DNA from: Isoetes taiwanensis
Lineage: Eukaryota; Streptophyta; Lycopodiopsida; Isoetales; Isoetaceae
Length of the DNA: 64,000 nt
Assembly: GCA_021234155.1 (NCBI GenBank)
Contig: JAJEKV010000036.1
Span: 12,975,426-13,039,425, forward strand
Direction: 5' to 3'
Shown: one piece after another, positions 23,236-33,861 of the stretch
How positions within the stretch are numbered: the first letter of the stretch is position 1
How the letters are laid out: each line of letters opens with the position of its first letter
Notes under the pieces: generated by a model
What the model was told of the DNA's origin: nothing
Seen by the model: the letters and a program-made list of their open reading frames with translations, nothing else
Database searches by the model: none
Made by a program: the position numbers and the translations under genes

Positions 23236-23940
23236 TTATGTGCTCCCAATCTCCAAATTTCCATCACATGGAGTATCTCTAAACAGAATTTCATCCAATA
23301 CTGCTTCTGCACCATTATCTTGAATTAGGGCATGCAATATCTCAGGATCATCTCCAAACAGATCCAAGACATCTCGAATATCCTCCTTTTGCCTTTGTTT
23401 GGCCTTCGGGCTTAGTTCCATTTGCTTTGTCAGTGCATAATTCTCATTGCTTGAATCTTGTTTTATGAAACCTTCAAATTTCCTCATATTGCTAATACGG
23501 ATATCGCTTTCCTTTGTACTGGTTTCTTCAAGATCTTGATCACTGTCAAGGTGCTTCCCATAATCAGTACTTCTCCAATTCCAATTTATCTGGAGGACTT
23601 GGTTGATATTTTTCTCAGCCTTTTCTTTCCTTTGGGCATTTGGCTGATCAACATCAAAGCTTGTCTCTTCATTAGATATTTCTGCCTTGATTTGGGCATA
23701 ATTACTGGTGGTAAGTTCTTCCACATGCACAGGTGCATCTCCATCAGTATATCTCGGTCCCCGAGTCTCAATTTGCTTTACATACAAAAGGTCGCGAGTC
23801 TCAATCTGTTCATCTCCATGAAATAGAACAATAGATTCATATTCCATCTTTGCCACTACAATTTGCCAGTCCTCTTTTGCAGCACTGTCATCCTTCTGTT
23901 GTTTAGGCACGTCTACCAAAATCCTCCTCCCTCTGGCCAT
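23236..23940 (-). CDS. hypothetical protein inside the LTR element, 5' part
   Basis: An open frame of 234 residues starts MARGRRILVDVPKQQ and has no gag, pol or zinc-knuckle motif that I recognise. It is hydrophilic and charged: a KKxKQRQKED-type basic stretch precedes VLDLFGDDPEILHALIQ and AVLDEILF, two short predicted helices. The product looks like a soluble, partly disordered plant protein rather than a TE protein. It begins about 240 bp inside the primer-binding site. Further reading downstream (23235-22871) carries stops but resumes in a good frame (VLIRDQNFTTDAK...) up to the hAT insertion and beyond it. It may be a captured host-gene fragment; I do not recognise the source gene. Confidence 0.45.
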   Translation of the reverse strand: MARGRRILVDVPKQQKDDSAAKEDWQIVVAKMEYESIVLFHGDEQIETRDLLYVKQIETRGPRYTDGDAPVHVEELTTSNYAQIKAEISNEETSFDVDQPNAQRKEKAEKNINQVLQINWNWRSTDYGKHLDSDQDLEETSTKESDIRISNMRKFEGFIKQDSSNENYALTKQMELSPKAKQRQKEDIRDVLDLFGDDPEILHALIQDNGAEAVLDEILFRDTPCDGNLEIGST

Positions 23941-24239
23941 TCAAATGGATTTCACTATTTGATCTGGATCTTAGAGATTCTTTCTTAATTATTTCTTTTA
24001 CTTGAAAAAAATACAATTACAAGACCAGTTATGCATTTAAATATAAAGGTCATAAACACCTGCATAATCTTGCATAGAATTATCAGCATCAAGATTGGCC
24101 ATCTTTCTATAGTTGCAGGTTCTCGAACTTCTTCCATTGTGGCTTCATCCCTTCTCCACAGGTCCAGGATCTTTGAGCAAGAGCTTTGATACCATCTTAA
24201 TATATGTAGAACAATGGAGAATCTTAGGCAATATTTTGA

Positions 24240-24855
24240 CACTTGCTTCTTTAGCAAGCTTTAGGATGCCAGTGCTCTTGAATAAGTCAAAGACAACATA
24301 TTACCAGCGCCATGTAAACCCCACATTAGAATGGGACCTGCAACACTACTTGCATACCCATCTGCCTCTAAAAAGGTGCAGATTCATTGCCTCGATCTGC
24401 ATGTTGCACACCATCTCCATTGAGACAGGGAGATGGATTGGGCAGTCATGGCAGGATAGGCTCTCTCGATGCTGCTGAATGGGAGGCATTTAAGGATGAA
24501 TGCTATACTCTACAAGGCTTTCTGGCTTATGATCAAATCCGGATCCGCTATGTTGAGTTGGTCTGGTCTGGGCAACTGCTACACGTGATACTAAGCACGG
24601 CTTCAGTTCGGATGCTGAGACCATACCTTCAGGAGGTCATGGATGTGCGAGACCAATTATATCCCCGGACACTTGCTTGAATTGTACATATGTTACTTGA
24701 TATGTATATCTGTACAGTTTGACATGACTCTTATTACTGCCATAGTTTTTCCCTTGAAAAACTTTCGGTACGGGTTTTTTTTTAAGCCAGGCAGTAATAA
24801 GTCTGATGTGCTCTCCTTTGAGTCACATAGATCGATTGGTCTCTGTGGACGATAA
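24240..24855 (+). mobile_element. LINE (family B) 3' end, second copy with hairpin
   Basis: It codes the same C-terminal region as the 15905-16800 copy (RHVNPTLEWDLQHYLHTHLP, then EVMDVRDQLYPRTL) with several frameshifts. The 3' UTR holds the same hairpin at 24730-24801 (arms CTTATTACTGCC and GGCAGTAATAAG, 12 bp perfect) and ends GTGGACGATAAAA. It begins directly at the broken 5' LTR remnant (about 24240-24258), so it was probably inserted into that LTR. Confidence 0.65.
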
Positions 24856-24879
24856 AAACTCTATTTTAATCTATTCTGT

Positions 24880-25990
24880 TCTTATTAATTGCAGTGCACT
24901 TGTTTAAAGTTTCATATTTTATTGGTAAAAGTGTTAATAGAAATAATGATGTGTTAAATTTTTAGCAAGCAATTTTAAAATCATTTAATTGTCTAACATT
25001 GGTCTAAATTATCAAAATTCATAGTTTTTTTTCCCATATTTCTTCACATAGTTGGCAGTCCTACAACCACTAGAATGACCTCTTTTACCCTTTCTTTAAA
25101 ACTAGCAAAAGGCACACCAGAAGGCTTTAGCAAAGTAAGACTTTTTAAGTTTTTATTTAGGCTTGGTATCACTAGACTGCGATTGTGGCTAATCTTTTTT
25201 CATTGTATCTAAAGTCAAAGTCAAAGCCATATAGAAGGTCAAAGTTAGGGGAAAAAAAAAACACGCCGATGTGTTTGCCGGAAAAAAGACCCCAAACAAC
25301 CATACGCCCAAGGTCCCTGCTCCAACTTTTGCCATATTTCTAAATACTCAGGGCTAAGGACATCAAAGATCTTGCAACGGCATAAAACCCAGAACAACAT
25401 TTGCCTAATTCAAGATTGAAGGGCTGCTTTTGTCATGGCGAGGAAGGGGGAAGTTTGAAATCGAGACAAAATAATTTAAGCTAGAATTTGGAATCAGGGA
25501 CAAACACCCAAGTGGGAAAAAGGCAAGAACTAGGGGATTGATCTGCAAAATAAGAAGGAAAGCTTGGAGCTGTGAAATGTCTGAATGGTTTTAGCATGGA
25601 TGGCCTTAAACTGGCCAGAAAATTGCCCTTTCACATGTGAAGTCTACCTATCCAATCGAATCAAAAGAAGAGAAATCAAAACACAATTATACATACACGT
25701 TAAAACGAAAACAAGCCTATGCTGTATAAGGGACATATAGGATGCCGAGTAGCGTGGAATTTTTTTTCCCAATGGTACTTTGAGGCATTGCAGAAGAAGT
25801 TGTTGCTAAAAAAGAAGCAAAATGGCAAGCCGTTGGATAAGGGTAAACGTTTTCCATTTAAGTCAAAAAAGACAAATTTGCAGGAACATACAAGTCTGAT
25901 TAAGGACCGAAGTTCCAAGTCCAGTGGCAGTTCCAGTAGAAGGAATATGGGTTTTAGTAAGAGGAGAGAAAAAATCAGTTTATAGACTCG
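24880..25990. other. non-coding, possible 3' fragment of an unknown gene
   Basis: A Lys/Ser-rich (+) ORF at 25719-25985 (88 residues) ends in a basic Ser-rich tail (SSKSSGSSSRRNMGF). It has no recognised domain and may be chance. Nothing else stands out. I found no further kinesin exons here. Confidence 0.35.
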
Positions 25991-26270
25991 GGTCCTTAGA
26001 AATTAGGGAATACTACCAAAATACCCCTATGAGTTTGTGTAATTACTAAAATGCCCTTATGAATTTCAAAATTACCAAAATGCCCTTGTGTATAGAAGGT
26101 GTGTAGTGGCATTTTGGTAATTTTGAAACTCATAAAGGCATTTTGGTAATTAGACAAACTCATAAGGGTAGTTTGGTAGTTTTCCCTAGAAATTAGAAAG
26201 TGTAAGTAAATGGTGTTGAGAAAAATTCCGGGTCCTTAGAAATTAGAAAGTGTTAAGTAAATGGTGTTGT
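25989..26270. repeat. local duplication of a ~48-bp unit, one copy split by a MITE
   Basis: GGGTCCTTAGAAATTAG plus AAAGTG(T)TAAGTAAATGG occurs intact at about 26230-26268. It occurs again at 25990-26220 with the MITE in the middle. The duplication and the MITE insertion happened at the same spot. Confidence 0.75.
26006..26186. mobile_element. Mutator-type MITE, 181 bp, 9-bp TSD TAGAAATTA
   Basis: The element is a near-complete foldback. It starts GGGAATACTACCAAAAT and ends with the inverted ATTTTGG/GTAGTTTTCCC-type sequence; both halves repeat ACCAAAATGCCCTTATGA-like blocks. The 9-bp duplication TAGAAATTA flanks it (25997-26005 and 26187-26195), the length expected for Mutator-like elements. 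It has no coding capacity. Confidence 0.85.
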
Positions 26271-26345
26271 GGTGCCTGTATCGCAGATTACTTTGTTTGC
26301 CTGAGAACATAACTTATTTTCACTGATTGTTAGGTATAAAGATAC

Positions 26346-28490
26346 CTGAACATCGGCATCCACAGAGGGTCCATAAATTGGATGAAAATCAATGTTATTT
26401 TCATTTGTTCTCAATGTCGCAAGCAAGTCACGAAGAAAACATATTTCACCCTTCATCTTCAACATTTCGATATCCTTGGATTTTGTTTCAGTTGTAGAAG
26501 GGCATCTTTGAATGTTCCCAGCTTTTGTGACGTAATGTAATGTCCTGAGACTCTCAGATATATCCTGTATACAATGTATATGTTTACATGTATACATCTG
26601 AATTATGCAATGCTTGAAGGTTATCTGGATACTAACCTGCTCGTCTGGAGAAATGTTTGCAACCATGTAAGTTCTGGCTGTGCCTTTAAGGGAGTCCCTC
26701 AACAGCCATGTCAATGCTGAACTACGAAATGAAGCAAATGAATTTGCTGATAAATTCAAGATAACCTGTATCATTTGGTATCAGACTTTGCAGAAGCCTG
26801 GGTTGGATAACAATAGGGACTGAATTATCACATACTATTTTTAAGCTCATTATCTACATGCTGAATCTGAAATATGAAGCTAGAAATAACCATTTTACTT
26901 CAACTTACTTCATTTAAGAGTGTAAGGGAACGATTAATGCATTTAGATTCCAAGAACCTTTCCTTGTCCAATGACTTTGTGCTATTTAAATTCTCACTTC
27001 CTGCCATGGGAAACACTGTGAATACAGGCAAGAACAGGTCTACATCACATAACTAGCTGAATTATAAACATGATCAGATTTGAAACTTGCCTGCAAGATC
27101 CACAAGATTGAGGTAGCTGACAGAAGCCAAAGATTCCTGTAATGACAACTGTAAGTGGGGAGTCTATTTTCTATCTAATCTCAAACATGATGCATTGGTA
27201 GGTAACTTACCCAAGTTAACTTAATTGTAAGTAAGGTATGGCTGCGGCTTGAATCTTTATTTTTATTGGTCTCCCCTATTGTGCGATTTGCTGTTCCATG
27301 TTTAAGGAGTCTCTCAACTTCTAGCCAGCTTCTGACTTCTTTCCATGTCAAATTTTCAATAAATGGTCCAGCAACCGGATGTTCCCTTATTCTCAAAAAC
27401 TTTTTGTTCAGGGAAGTGGCCATTCTTGATATTGAAGATTGAGCATGTTGTCCACTGGCCTTTTCTTTATTTGGTTTTACTGCATATACACGATTCTTTC
27501 TAAACAAGCTTGAAGATGCTTTAGCAGACGCTCCAACACACTTTACACTCTGAATGTCCTCCTCATCTATACTGATAGTTTGTGTTGTGTCTTGTTGGCT
27601 GATGCTGGAGCAACTCTCCATATCACTAGAAATAGAAAGGCAGTCGTCATCTGTTACTTCATCCATCTTTCCTAGATTCTGGTCTTTCTGATAGTCTAGA
27701 TCAAAGGGTTCCCCTTCAAAATTCAAGAGATCTCGTATTTTCTCCTTATATATTTCTAGGTAGCTAACCTGCCAAGCTATACAAGAAAGTAAGGTGTCAC
27801 TTTTTAAAATACTTCGATCTTGCAAATGAGAACTTGCGCTAGAATTTTCAAACCAGGACAAGAATGGTAAGGCATGTTAATTGCATGAACACTTATTGGT
27901 TCTAGAAAGAGAAAAGTGACAACCTGTATATTTAACTGCAGGCCATTTTCCCTCATGCTCTGTGTTCTACATATAAGATCATTAGCCAGCCTTGGGACCT
28001 GCAATTTCGATACACGAATAAGACCATTTTGCTGCATTACAATGTTAAACATGCATAACAGAGACATACTATGACCCTTCCTGCATACATGCCATCGCCA
28101 GTCATAGTATATGTTTTTCCACTTCCTGTTTGTCCATACGCAACAATCTGAAATGGCATAATTTTTAATAACACAAAAACAAATTGACCATAATGTTTCA
28201 CTGAAGATTAGAATCTAAAACAGTGTCTGGAGTTATGAAGCAGATAATCATACCGTAACATTATGTCCAACCATAGCATGGTCGACACATGGAAGACCAA
28301 TGGCATTATACATTTGCTCTTGTGATTCTCTCGTTTTTTCCATGTCATGGTGAGGAAGCATGGTATCATCCTGGACATAATCCACTTTATATATTTTATC
28401 CCCATCAAATGACTTCTTACTTCCTTTGCCATCAGATGTCTTGGTTCTTGAAACTTGCAAGGTTAATGCATGCTTCTTTGGATCTATAAT
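26346..28490 (-). CDS. kinesin motor domain, eight exons, 5' and 3' ends not found
   Basis: Exons (-): 28490-28254, 28147-28080, 27998-27924, 27768-27211, 27136-27091, 27000-26909, 26765-26636, 26564-26346, nearly all with GT/AG ends. They carry the P-loop AYGQTGSGKTYTM, VSYLEIYKEKIRDLL, switch I (NKNKDSSRSH), switch II (NLVDLAGSEN), CINRSLTLLNEVI, and the neck-side SESLRTLHYVTKAGNI. The nucleotide-binding motifs are intact, so ATPase function is plausible. Oddities: about 105 acidic Ser-rich residues sit between RDLLN and LRIREHPVAGPF, where relatives have 10-25. The L12 motif YRDSKLT reads FRSSALT. One intron starts with GC instead of GT (after 27091). The usual first strand (VRVRP) was not found upstream and no stalk follows. 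REHPVAGPF suggests a kinesin-3-like motor, which is uncertain. Confidence 0.8.
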
Positions 28491-29088
28491 CTGGAACAAC
28501 AAGACACAAATCCGGCAAACATACCGTAGTTATGAAGCGGCATCGTATTTGATTGGCAACGACGGATGCAAAGCAGAAAATAAAGCGGCAAGAAACAAAG
28601 AGACAAGTAAAACCTATCTACGAAGGAAACATGCAACGAGATGTCAAGATCCTCAGATAGATATTATTACCAAATGGCGCTACAAAGAATCTTCTTCCGG
28701 AGCAGGATTCCAGTTGCGAGCACAAATTCAGTACGTATGATTCGGGGATTACCAGTTTGCGTCTTCACATTTCAGATGATTCACAGATTTGATCGGCAAT
28801 GCGGCAAGAAATGTTCGTTTCATGAATTCAATTTCGACTAAATAATTCATTAATGCATTAGAAAAAACTGGACGTACCTGACAGTCTCGACTGACTCTTC
28901 CTATCTCCGTGCTATTTTTGCAGATTTTCTAATTTCGCTGGCCTTAGATTTGCGAAAGTAGATCTGACGGTGCAAAATAAGACACATCAGATTTTGATGG
29001 CATAGAAATTACACGTGGATAGGCTAGAATTTGAGGAAGGGCTGTAGGCCCGGTAGGGCTGGTGTGCTAAAAAAAAAGACCCTATTTT
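28491..29088. other. upstream flank of the kinesin exons
   Basis: I searched for the missing N-terminal kinesin strand and found no VRxRP-type coding. The stretch has no other recognisable feature. Confidence 0.4.
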
Positions 29089-29235
29089 CCCTACATGTCA
29101 ATTTTAAAGAACAGCATCAAATGAGAATATTATAAAAATATCTTTCTAGAAGAATTATAAAAACCCTACATGTCAATTTTAGAGGGCAGCATCAAATGAG
29201 AATATTATAAAAATATCTTTCTAAAAGAATTATAT
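29089..29235. repeat. tandem duplication, 75-bp unit x2
   Basis: The unit starting CCCTACATGTCAATTTTA at 29089 recurs at 29164 with about 93% identity. Confidence 0.85.
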
Positions 29236-29632
29236 ATTTTTAGGTTGGATTTCCATTAAACGGCAACTTTAGAATTACGTGGGTTTTCTTTCGGGCGAAA
29301 ATGCAAGGTTGCCGGCAAATATGGTACCCTATAATTCCACTAAAATGGCAACATCTTAACATGTTACGAACACCGTGAATGCTTTTAATTTTTTTATCTC
29401 TCTTTGCACAGATTCGTTTTCCTTCATAGGTTCATTTTCCCTTAGAAATGGAAAGAGCATATTATTGCAATTGTATAATACTGGTTCAGAACATTCCTAG
29501 ATGATACTTCTATTGCAGCTGCAACCGCTTTACATTCTTAAATGCAAGATTCTCAAATTTTGACTTGAAGGATTTGATGGAAGAATGGATAGGGACGTCA
29601 ACATTTAGGTCTACAAGAGGCCCGATGTCTTC

Positions 29633-30855
29633 ATGGGCGTCGCTTTGATAGGATCCTACAGCGATCACATGTTCAAAACACGGGTAAGAGCTTCTAGAGC
29701 CACATTTCAATATATTTCTGAAGCTTCGAGACCAATTTTAAAATGTGAGGATACAAGGATGCGTCTTACTGTGCTAGTAGAGAAGAAGGTATGCATTGCT
29801 TTGTCTAGATTAGCAATAGGAAACACCTTGAGAGACATAGATGATTCTTATAGGGTAGGTGAAACAACCTCACATCGGGCAATTTTGAATTTTGTGGTGC
29901 TATTAAAGTACACAATGTGTATTAGCTGGCCTTCAGTTAAGAGAATGGAGCAGCTTGTAAAGGTTTTTGATAAAATGAGAGGCATTGCTTTTGTTGTTGA
30001 AGCAGTTGACGGATGCCATCTACAAATTATTGCTCCAAGTGCCAATCCTCAGGATTACTTTAACAGGAAAGGTTTTCACTCACTATTGCTTCAGGCTATA
30101 GTTTCATCGGATTGTTACATGTGGGATTATGATGTCAGATGGTTGGTATATTCATGATTGGAAGCTATTTCAACAATCAAAAGCAGGCCAGCGCATAGCT
30201 AGTGGACAATTGGGTTAAGTATTGCATTATCGGCAATGCAGCTTATCCACTAAGGCCTTGGATGCTACCACTATAAAAGGGACATAAGGATGGCTTAAGT
30301 GATATGCAATCAAATTGGAATTATGTCCAGTCTTCTACTCAAATGCCTATTGAATGCACATTTGGCCAGTAGAATTTTGGTGAAGAGAGTGGATATCTGC
30401 TACAGAATGTTCCAGGCATGGTGTCAGCAGGTCTAGTCCTTCATAATCTTTATATTAGGCACCAGGATTCCTTTAATGCTTTTTGGATTGATGAGGCTAC
30501 TGAAAGAAGTATTGAGAATGAAAAACTAATTAAAAGGCATGCCAAGTTATTCAAGAGATGCAAGCTACTAAAAACTGAGATAGCACAAGCAGCACGCTAC
30601 AACATACATTGGGTAAAAGGTGTATCATTGAATCCACAAGAAACTTTGGAGAGAGCTTTGGAGGAGGAGCATGATGAGGTTGAGGGTGACATGCAAAAGA
30701 AAATGAAATCCAACAAAACACGTAGGTCAACCTTGAGGACAAGGTCCTTTGGGGAGGGGAGGAATGTTACAGGTGCTTCCAGGGGCATTGCCGGAATCGG
30801 GCCCTTAACAGACGTCTATGAGCATGGGAGTACCGTCAGTCAGGTCACATGGTGA
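29633..30855 (+). pseudogene. decayed PIF/Harbinger transposase (HARBI1-like)
   Basis: The frame 29633-30157 covers the N-terminal half of a DDE_4-type transposase: ...ALSRLAIGNTLRDI, a helix-turn-helix-like VGETTSHRAILNFV, then VVEAVDGCHLQIIAPSAN (first catalytic Asp) and DYFNRKGFHSLLLQAIV. After stops and frameshifts, the second half is recognisable as PIECTFG (a typical IECxFG motif), then MVSAGLVLHNLYIRHQD from 30418. The last frame ends in a charged tail (30418-30855). The element termini and the expected 3-bp TSD were not identified. It is inactive. Confidence 0.75.
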
Positions 30856-32650
30856 CTGGGACGACTGCCTGGCCATCTGTCCATAATCGGTCTATGATGA
30901 TGTAATATGAGAGTAAGGGAATTTAGTGCTAAGGGTTAGTACTAAAGGAAATTGTTAATACGGGATTAGCACTAACGTTGGAGTATTGCTAGGGACCGAT
31001 ATCGGTCACTAGGGGCACTAATGCCCGGGGGTTTCACCTTTACTAAGGGGGTATATGCCATGTGCGTTCAAGGGATAACCAAAAACCCCCAGGTATACGT
31101 TTTTTCACAAGGAAAACCCCCTCCCATACGACCTTGCACGGACGTATGAAGTATACCCCCTAATGGTTTTCTACATATCTTGTTCTCGTAATTTAAGTAT
31201 CCCTCTCATATGCATACGAACCAGTAGGCAGTTTACACCCTAACTTATTAAATAACGGCCCCACAGAAATACGCTTAACTTAATTAGAAGTTAGCCAAGT
31301 CTTCTATGCATTGTTTGCCAATACTTTTACCAAATTTAGTTCGTGATAGACTACTATAATCTCCATACTAATTTTGCCGCATGAACCTTACGAGGCCTCA
31401 TTTGAGTAATCTCCCATCAAGTCAAGTTGCATTCCGTAAGGCAAGGACACTAGAGAACGAAAGCTCTGAAGCAAATTTTAGAACACTAGAGAACAAATGG
31501 CACGGAGGACACTAGAGATAAGATAAGATAAGATAAGAACAAAAGGCACACACAAAGCTTTGAAGCAAAGTATAGAATAAATGAAAATCAAGTCAAAGCT
31601 AAGAAGCAATTTGTAGAATAATGTTTTTTACAAGTGGTATATGATTTCCAATGTAAGTAGAAGAACATGTTGTACATTGTCCCAAGGCAATGATGCAATA
31701 AGGTTTGTCAATGCAATTTAAGATCCTAAATTGAGGGTTTTTCTTCATTTTGTGAGGATCTCAAATAAAGCTAGGACGTTGAGCCTCTAAGTGAGGAAAG
31801 CTTCCAAGACACACATTTAACATTTTGCAAAGGATTAATTAATACTAGGTTCAAATGTTGCCGCTTATAGTCTTGTCCTTTTTCAGTCTTCAATTTATTG
31901 CGCCTTATCCACTACGTCATAATGTTATTTTATTCTCATATAAACGCTTCACAATGAGACGCATGCCGAACCTGTAAAGTCACTTGGGCACATTCCTAAC
32001 GTGGGGTTAGGTCGGTAATCTCACTTGGGCACATTTCTAAGGTGGGGTTAGGTAAACGTTTTTCCTATGCCACATGTGAAGGGTCTCATCAAGAACATTA
32101 AGTAAATTTGGAAAGTTCCAAGTGTTGTACATTTAGAACTCTTGTGCCTCTCGCGTCAAATGTAGAATCTTTAATGGGAGATTGTGGCTACAGATGCCCT
32201 ATGAATGTGGTCCGAGAGCACGATCTTAAAAATGTTTTCTTATTCTCATGTGCACATAAGCCTTGCAATTAATCCATGGTCCAAGTTTTTGGGGCACCAT
32301 ATTAAGTTCTCGTGTGCACCTTAATAAGGCCATTAACTAGCAGAACTGCAGGGTTGGGAAGAAGGCTAGGTAGATGTGTTTGTGTTGAAATTTTAATCGT
32401 AGTAATTTAAATTTCGGCAACATGCTAAGAGAATATGTATTATTATAGGAATGTGGCGAATTTACCTCTCCAAATCAAGAAAGATTTCATCATTATAAGG
32501 TGTGTAGTTGGAAATCACCATGTTGTGAACTAGTCATATATTAGGTTCCTAAAATGCTTTAAGGAATATTGGAATTTCTAAATATCTTAGGTTGTATGGA
32601 TGCTAGAAAAGCACAAAGTGATCGGCTTGATATTGCTTTAGAGTCTGTTT
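30856..32650. other. non-coding, A/T-rich with small repeats
   Basis: The contents are an AAGAT microsatellite at about 31519-31538 and a 49-bp direct repeat of CACTTGGGCACATT...GTGGGGTTAGGT at about 31981-32053. GTTAGTACTAA- and GGTATACG-rich sequence at 30930-31165 resembles that near 50800-51010. I see no gene. Confidence 0.5.
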
Positions 32651-33790
32651 AACTTCTGGTGCTGTCGACATTGATATCACCTGCCAACATCTACCTTTGC
32701 ATGGAAAGAGTTTAAGAAAGGAGAAGTTTCAGAAAAGTCAAAGACATATTGTAAATAACATTTTCTAAAATCCAAGAAGGTAAGATAGCTTTACTTAAAG
32801 TTCTATGAAATGATGGCATATTAGCCAAAGGTTTTGTATTCCTTTTTAAAAGGTTGTGCGAGATAGGACTATTACAAGATTGACTAAAAAACCTAAGATA
32901 AAGGACTTCAAAGGAACAGCAAGAGGTTGAATGCAACTCTCTGCTCAAACTAGGGTTTGACAACCCAATGGGTTTCTCGCAAGAAGTCTGAAGGACTTCT
33001 CCCCCTATCCACTATATAAGTGCATATGCGTGAGAGTGGTTTTTTGTCTACATTTAGCTTTGGCTTTAATTCTGACTTAAGCCTTAGTGACCAATATAGA
33101 GTAGCTAATTCTCTAATATGGTAGGTAATGATTGACACGACATTAGAGTGGCTACTTAGAGTGGCTACTGTTAGTGCTGCTCAGTAGGTGAAGTTGCAAA
33201 GTAACAGTTTCTCCCCTTAATGTGCATATTATCCTTGGCAAAGAATAATCTGTTTCTTAAGAAACTTCTCTTACTAGAGGATTAAATAATCTGTTTCTTA
33301 AGAAACTTCTCTTACTAGAGGATTAATTAGACTTGATTCTTAAGAAACTTCTTTGACGAGATTACTCCTAGTTGATTCTGAAGCTTTGAGAGACTATTTG
33401 TGAGGATGTTTGCTACCCTTGACCAATCCTGCAATAAATCAAGAATATATTCAACAGCTCCTTGATGAAGTGAGTGTTTGCAAGAGCATGTTTTGTGTCC
33501 CTGTGAAATACATGAAACCTGGACAAGATCACGCTGCTCAAATTATCATAACAGACCATTGAGTGTTTACTTTGGTGAATTTGGAGACTTTAAAGCACAT
33601 CACTTCCATGCTGCCATATATTCTATCGAAGTTGAGCTTAACGAAATTGTATTTAGCTTTTTGCTCAGCCAATTAACAACTGCAGACACAACATTCAGTG
33701 CGTAGGCCACTATGGATCTCCGATCATTCATGCAGCCCGCACGATCAGCATCAAAGTACTTCATCGTTGCCGTTCCTATAATAGCGGTTT
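32650..33790 (-). mobile_element. 3' end of a Copia retrotransposon (RNase H plus LTR)
   Basis: On the - strand, 33780-33600 codes YFDADRAGCMNDRRSIVAYA, then VVNWLSKKLNTISLSST and IEYMAAW. This is the Copia RNase H pattern (ADxAG..DDRxSTSGY...SW.SKKQ...LSSTEAEY). It continues to DTKHALANTHFIKELL and a C-terminal NQLGVIS before a polypurine tract (33220-33207). The LTR then starts TGTTACTTTG at 33206 and runs to lower coordinates, with a TATATAA-type box near 33012-33020. Its far end was not fixed. The rest of pol is absent and the catalytic region is mutated (DDR to NDR), so this is a truncated copy. Confidence 0.75.
33245..33345. repeat. 41-bp tandem repeat, two units plus a diverged third
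   Basis: AATAATCTGTTTCTTAAGAA starts at 33244 and 33285; a diverged CTTGATTCTTAAGAA follows at about 33328. It lies just outside the RNase H end of the Copia copy, between the coding region and the LTR. Confidence 0.75.
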
Positions 33791-33861
33791 ATGAAGGCAA
33801 TTTATGTTGAAAGGCTAAGTTAGTAGAGATAAAGATGTCAAAGAGAAAATCTGACTCTTAC

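Larger units (their letters stand above)
20482..24258 (-). mobile_element. non-autonomous LTR retrotransposon with a non-TE-like ORF, split by a hAT element
   Basis: Read on the - strand, a 5' LTR remnant (24258-24205) ends TTGTTCTACA. About 10 nt later comes TGGTATCAAAGCTC (24194-24181), one change from the initiator-Met tRNA primer-binding site TGGTATCAGAGC. At the other end a purine run (GATCGAGGGGGAG, 20671-20659) precedes a 177-bp LTR (20658-20482) that starts TGTTAGAATA and ends TTGTTCTACA. Without the nested hAT element the unit is about 2.2 kb, too short for gag-pol, and I see no protease, integrase or RT motif. The 5' LTR is cut by a LINE (24240 on). The internal ORF is described separately. 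Confidence 0.6.

Noticed and set aside
23458-23826. (+) ORF opposite the LTR-element ORF
   Set aside because: Shadow frame; the - strand frame has the better composition and context.
31060-31165. Telomere-like or G-quadruplex C-rich runs
   Set aside because: CCCCC runs are irregular and do not match the plant telomere unit TTTAGGG.
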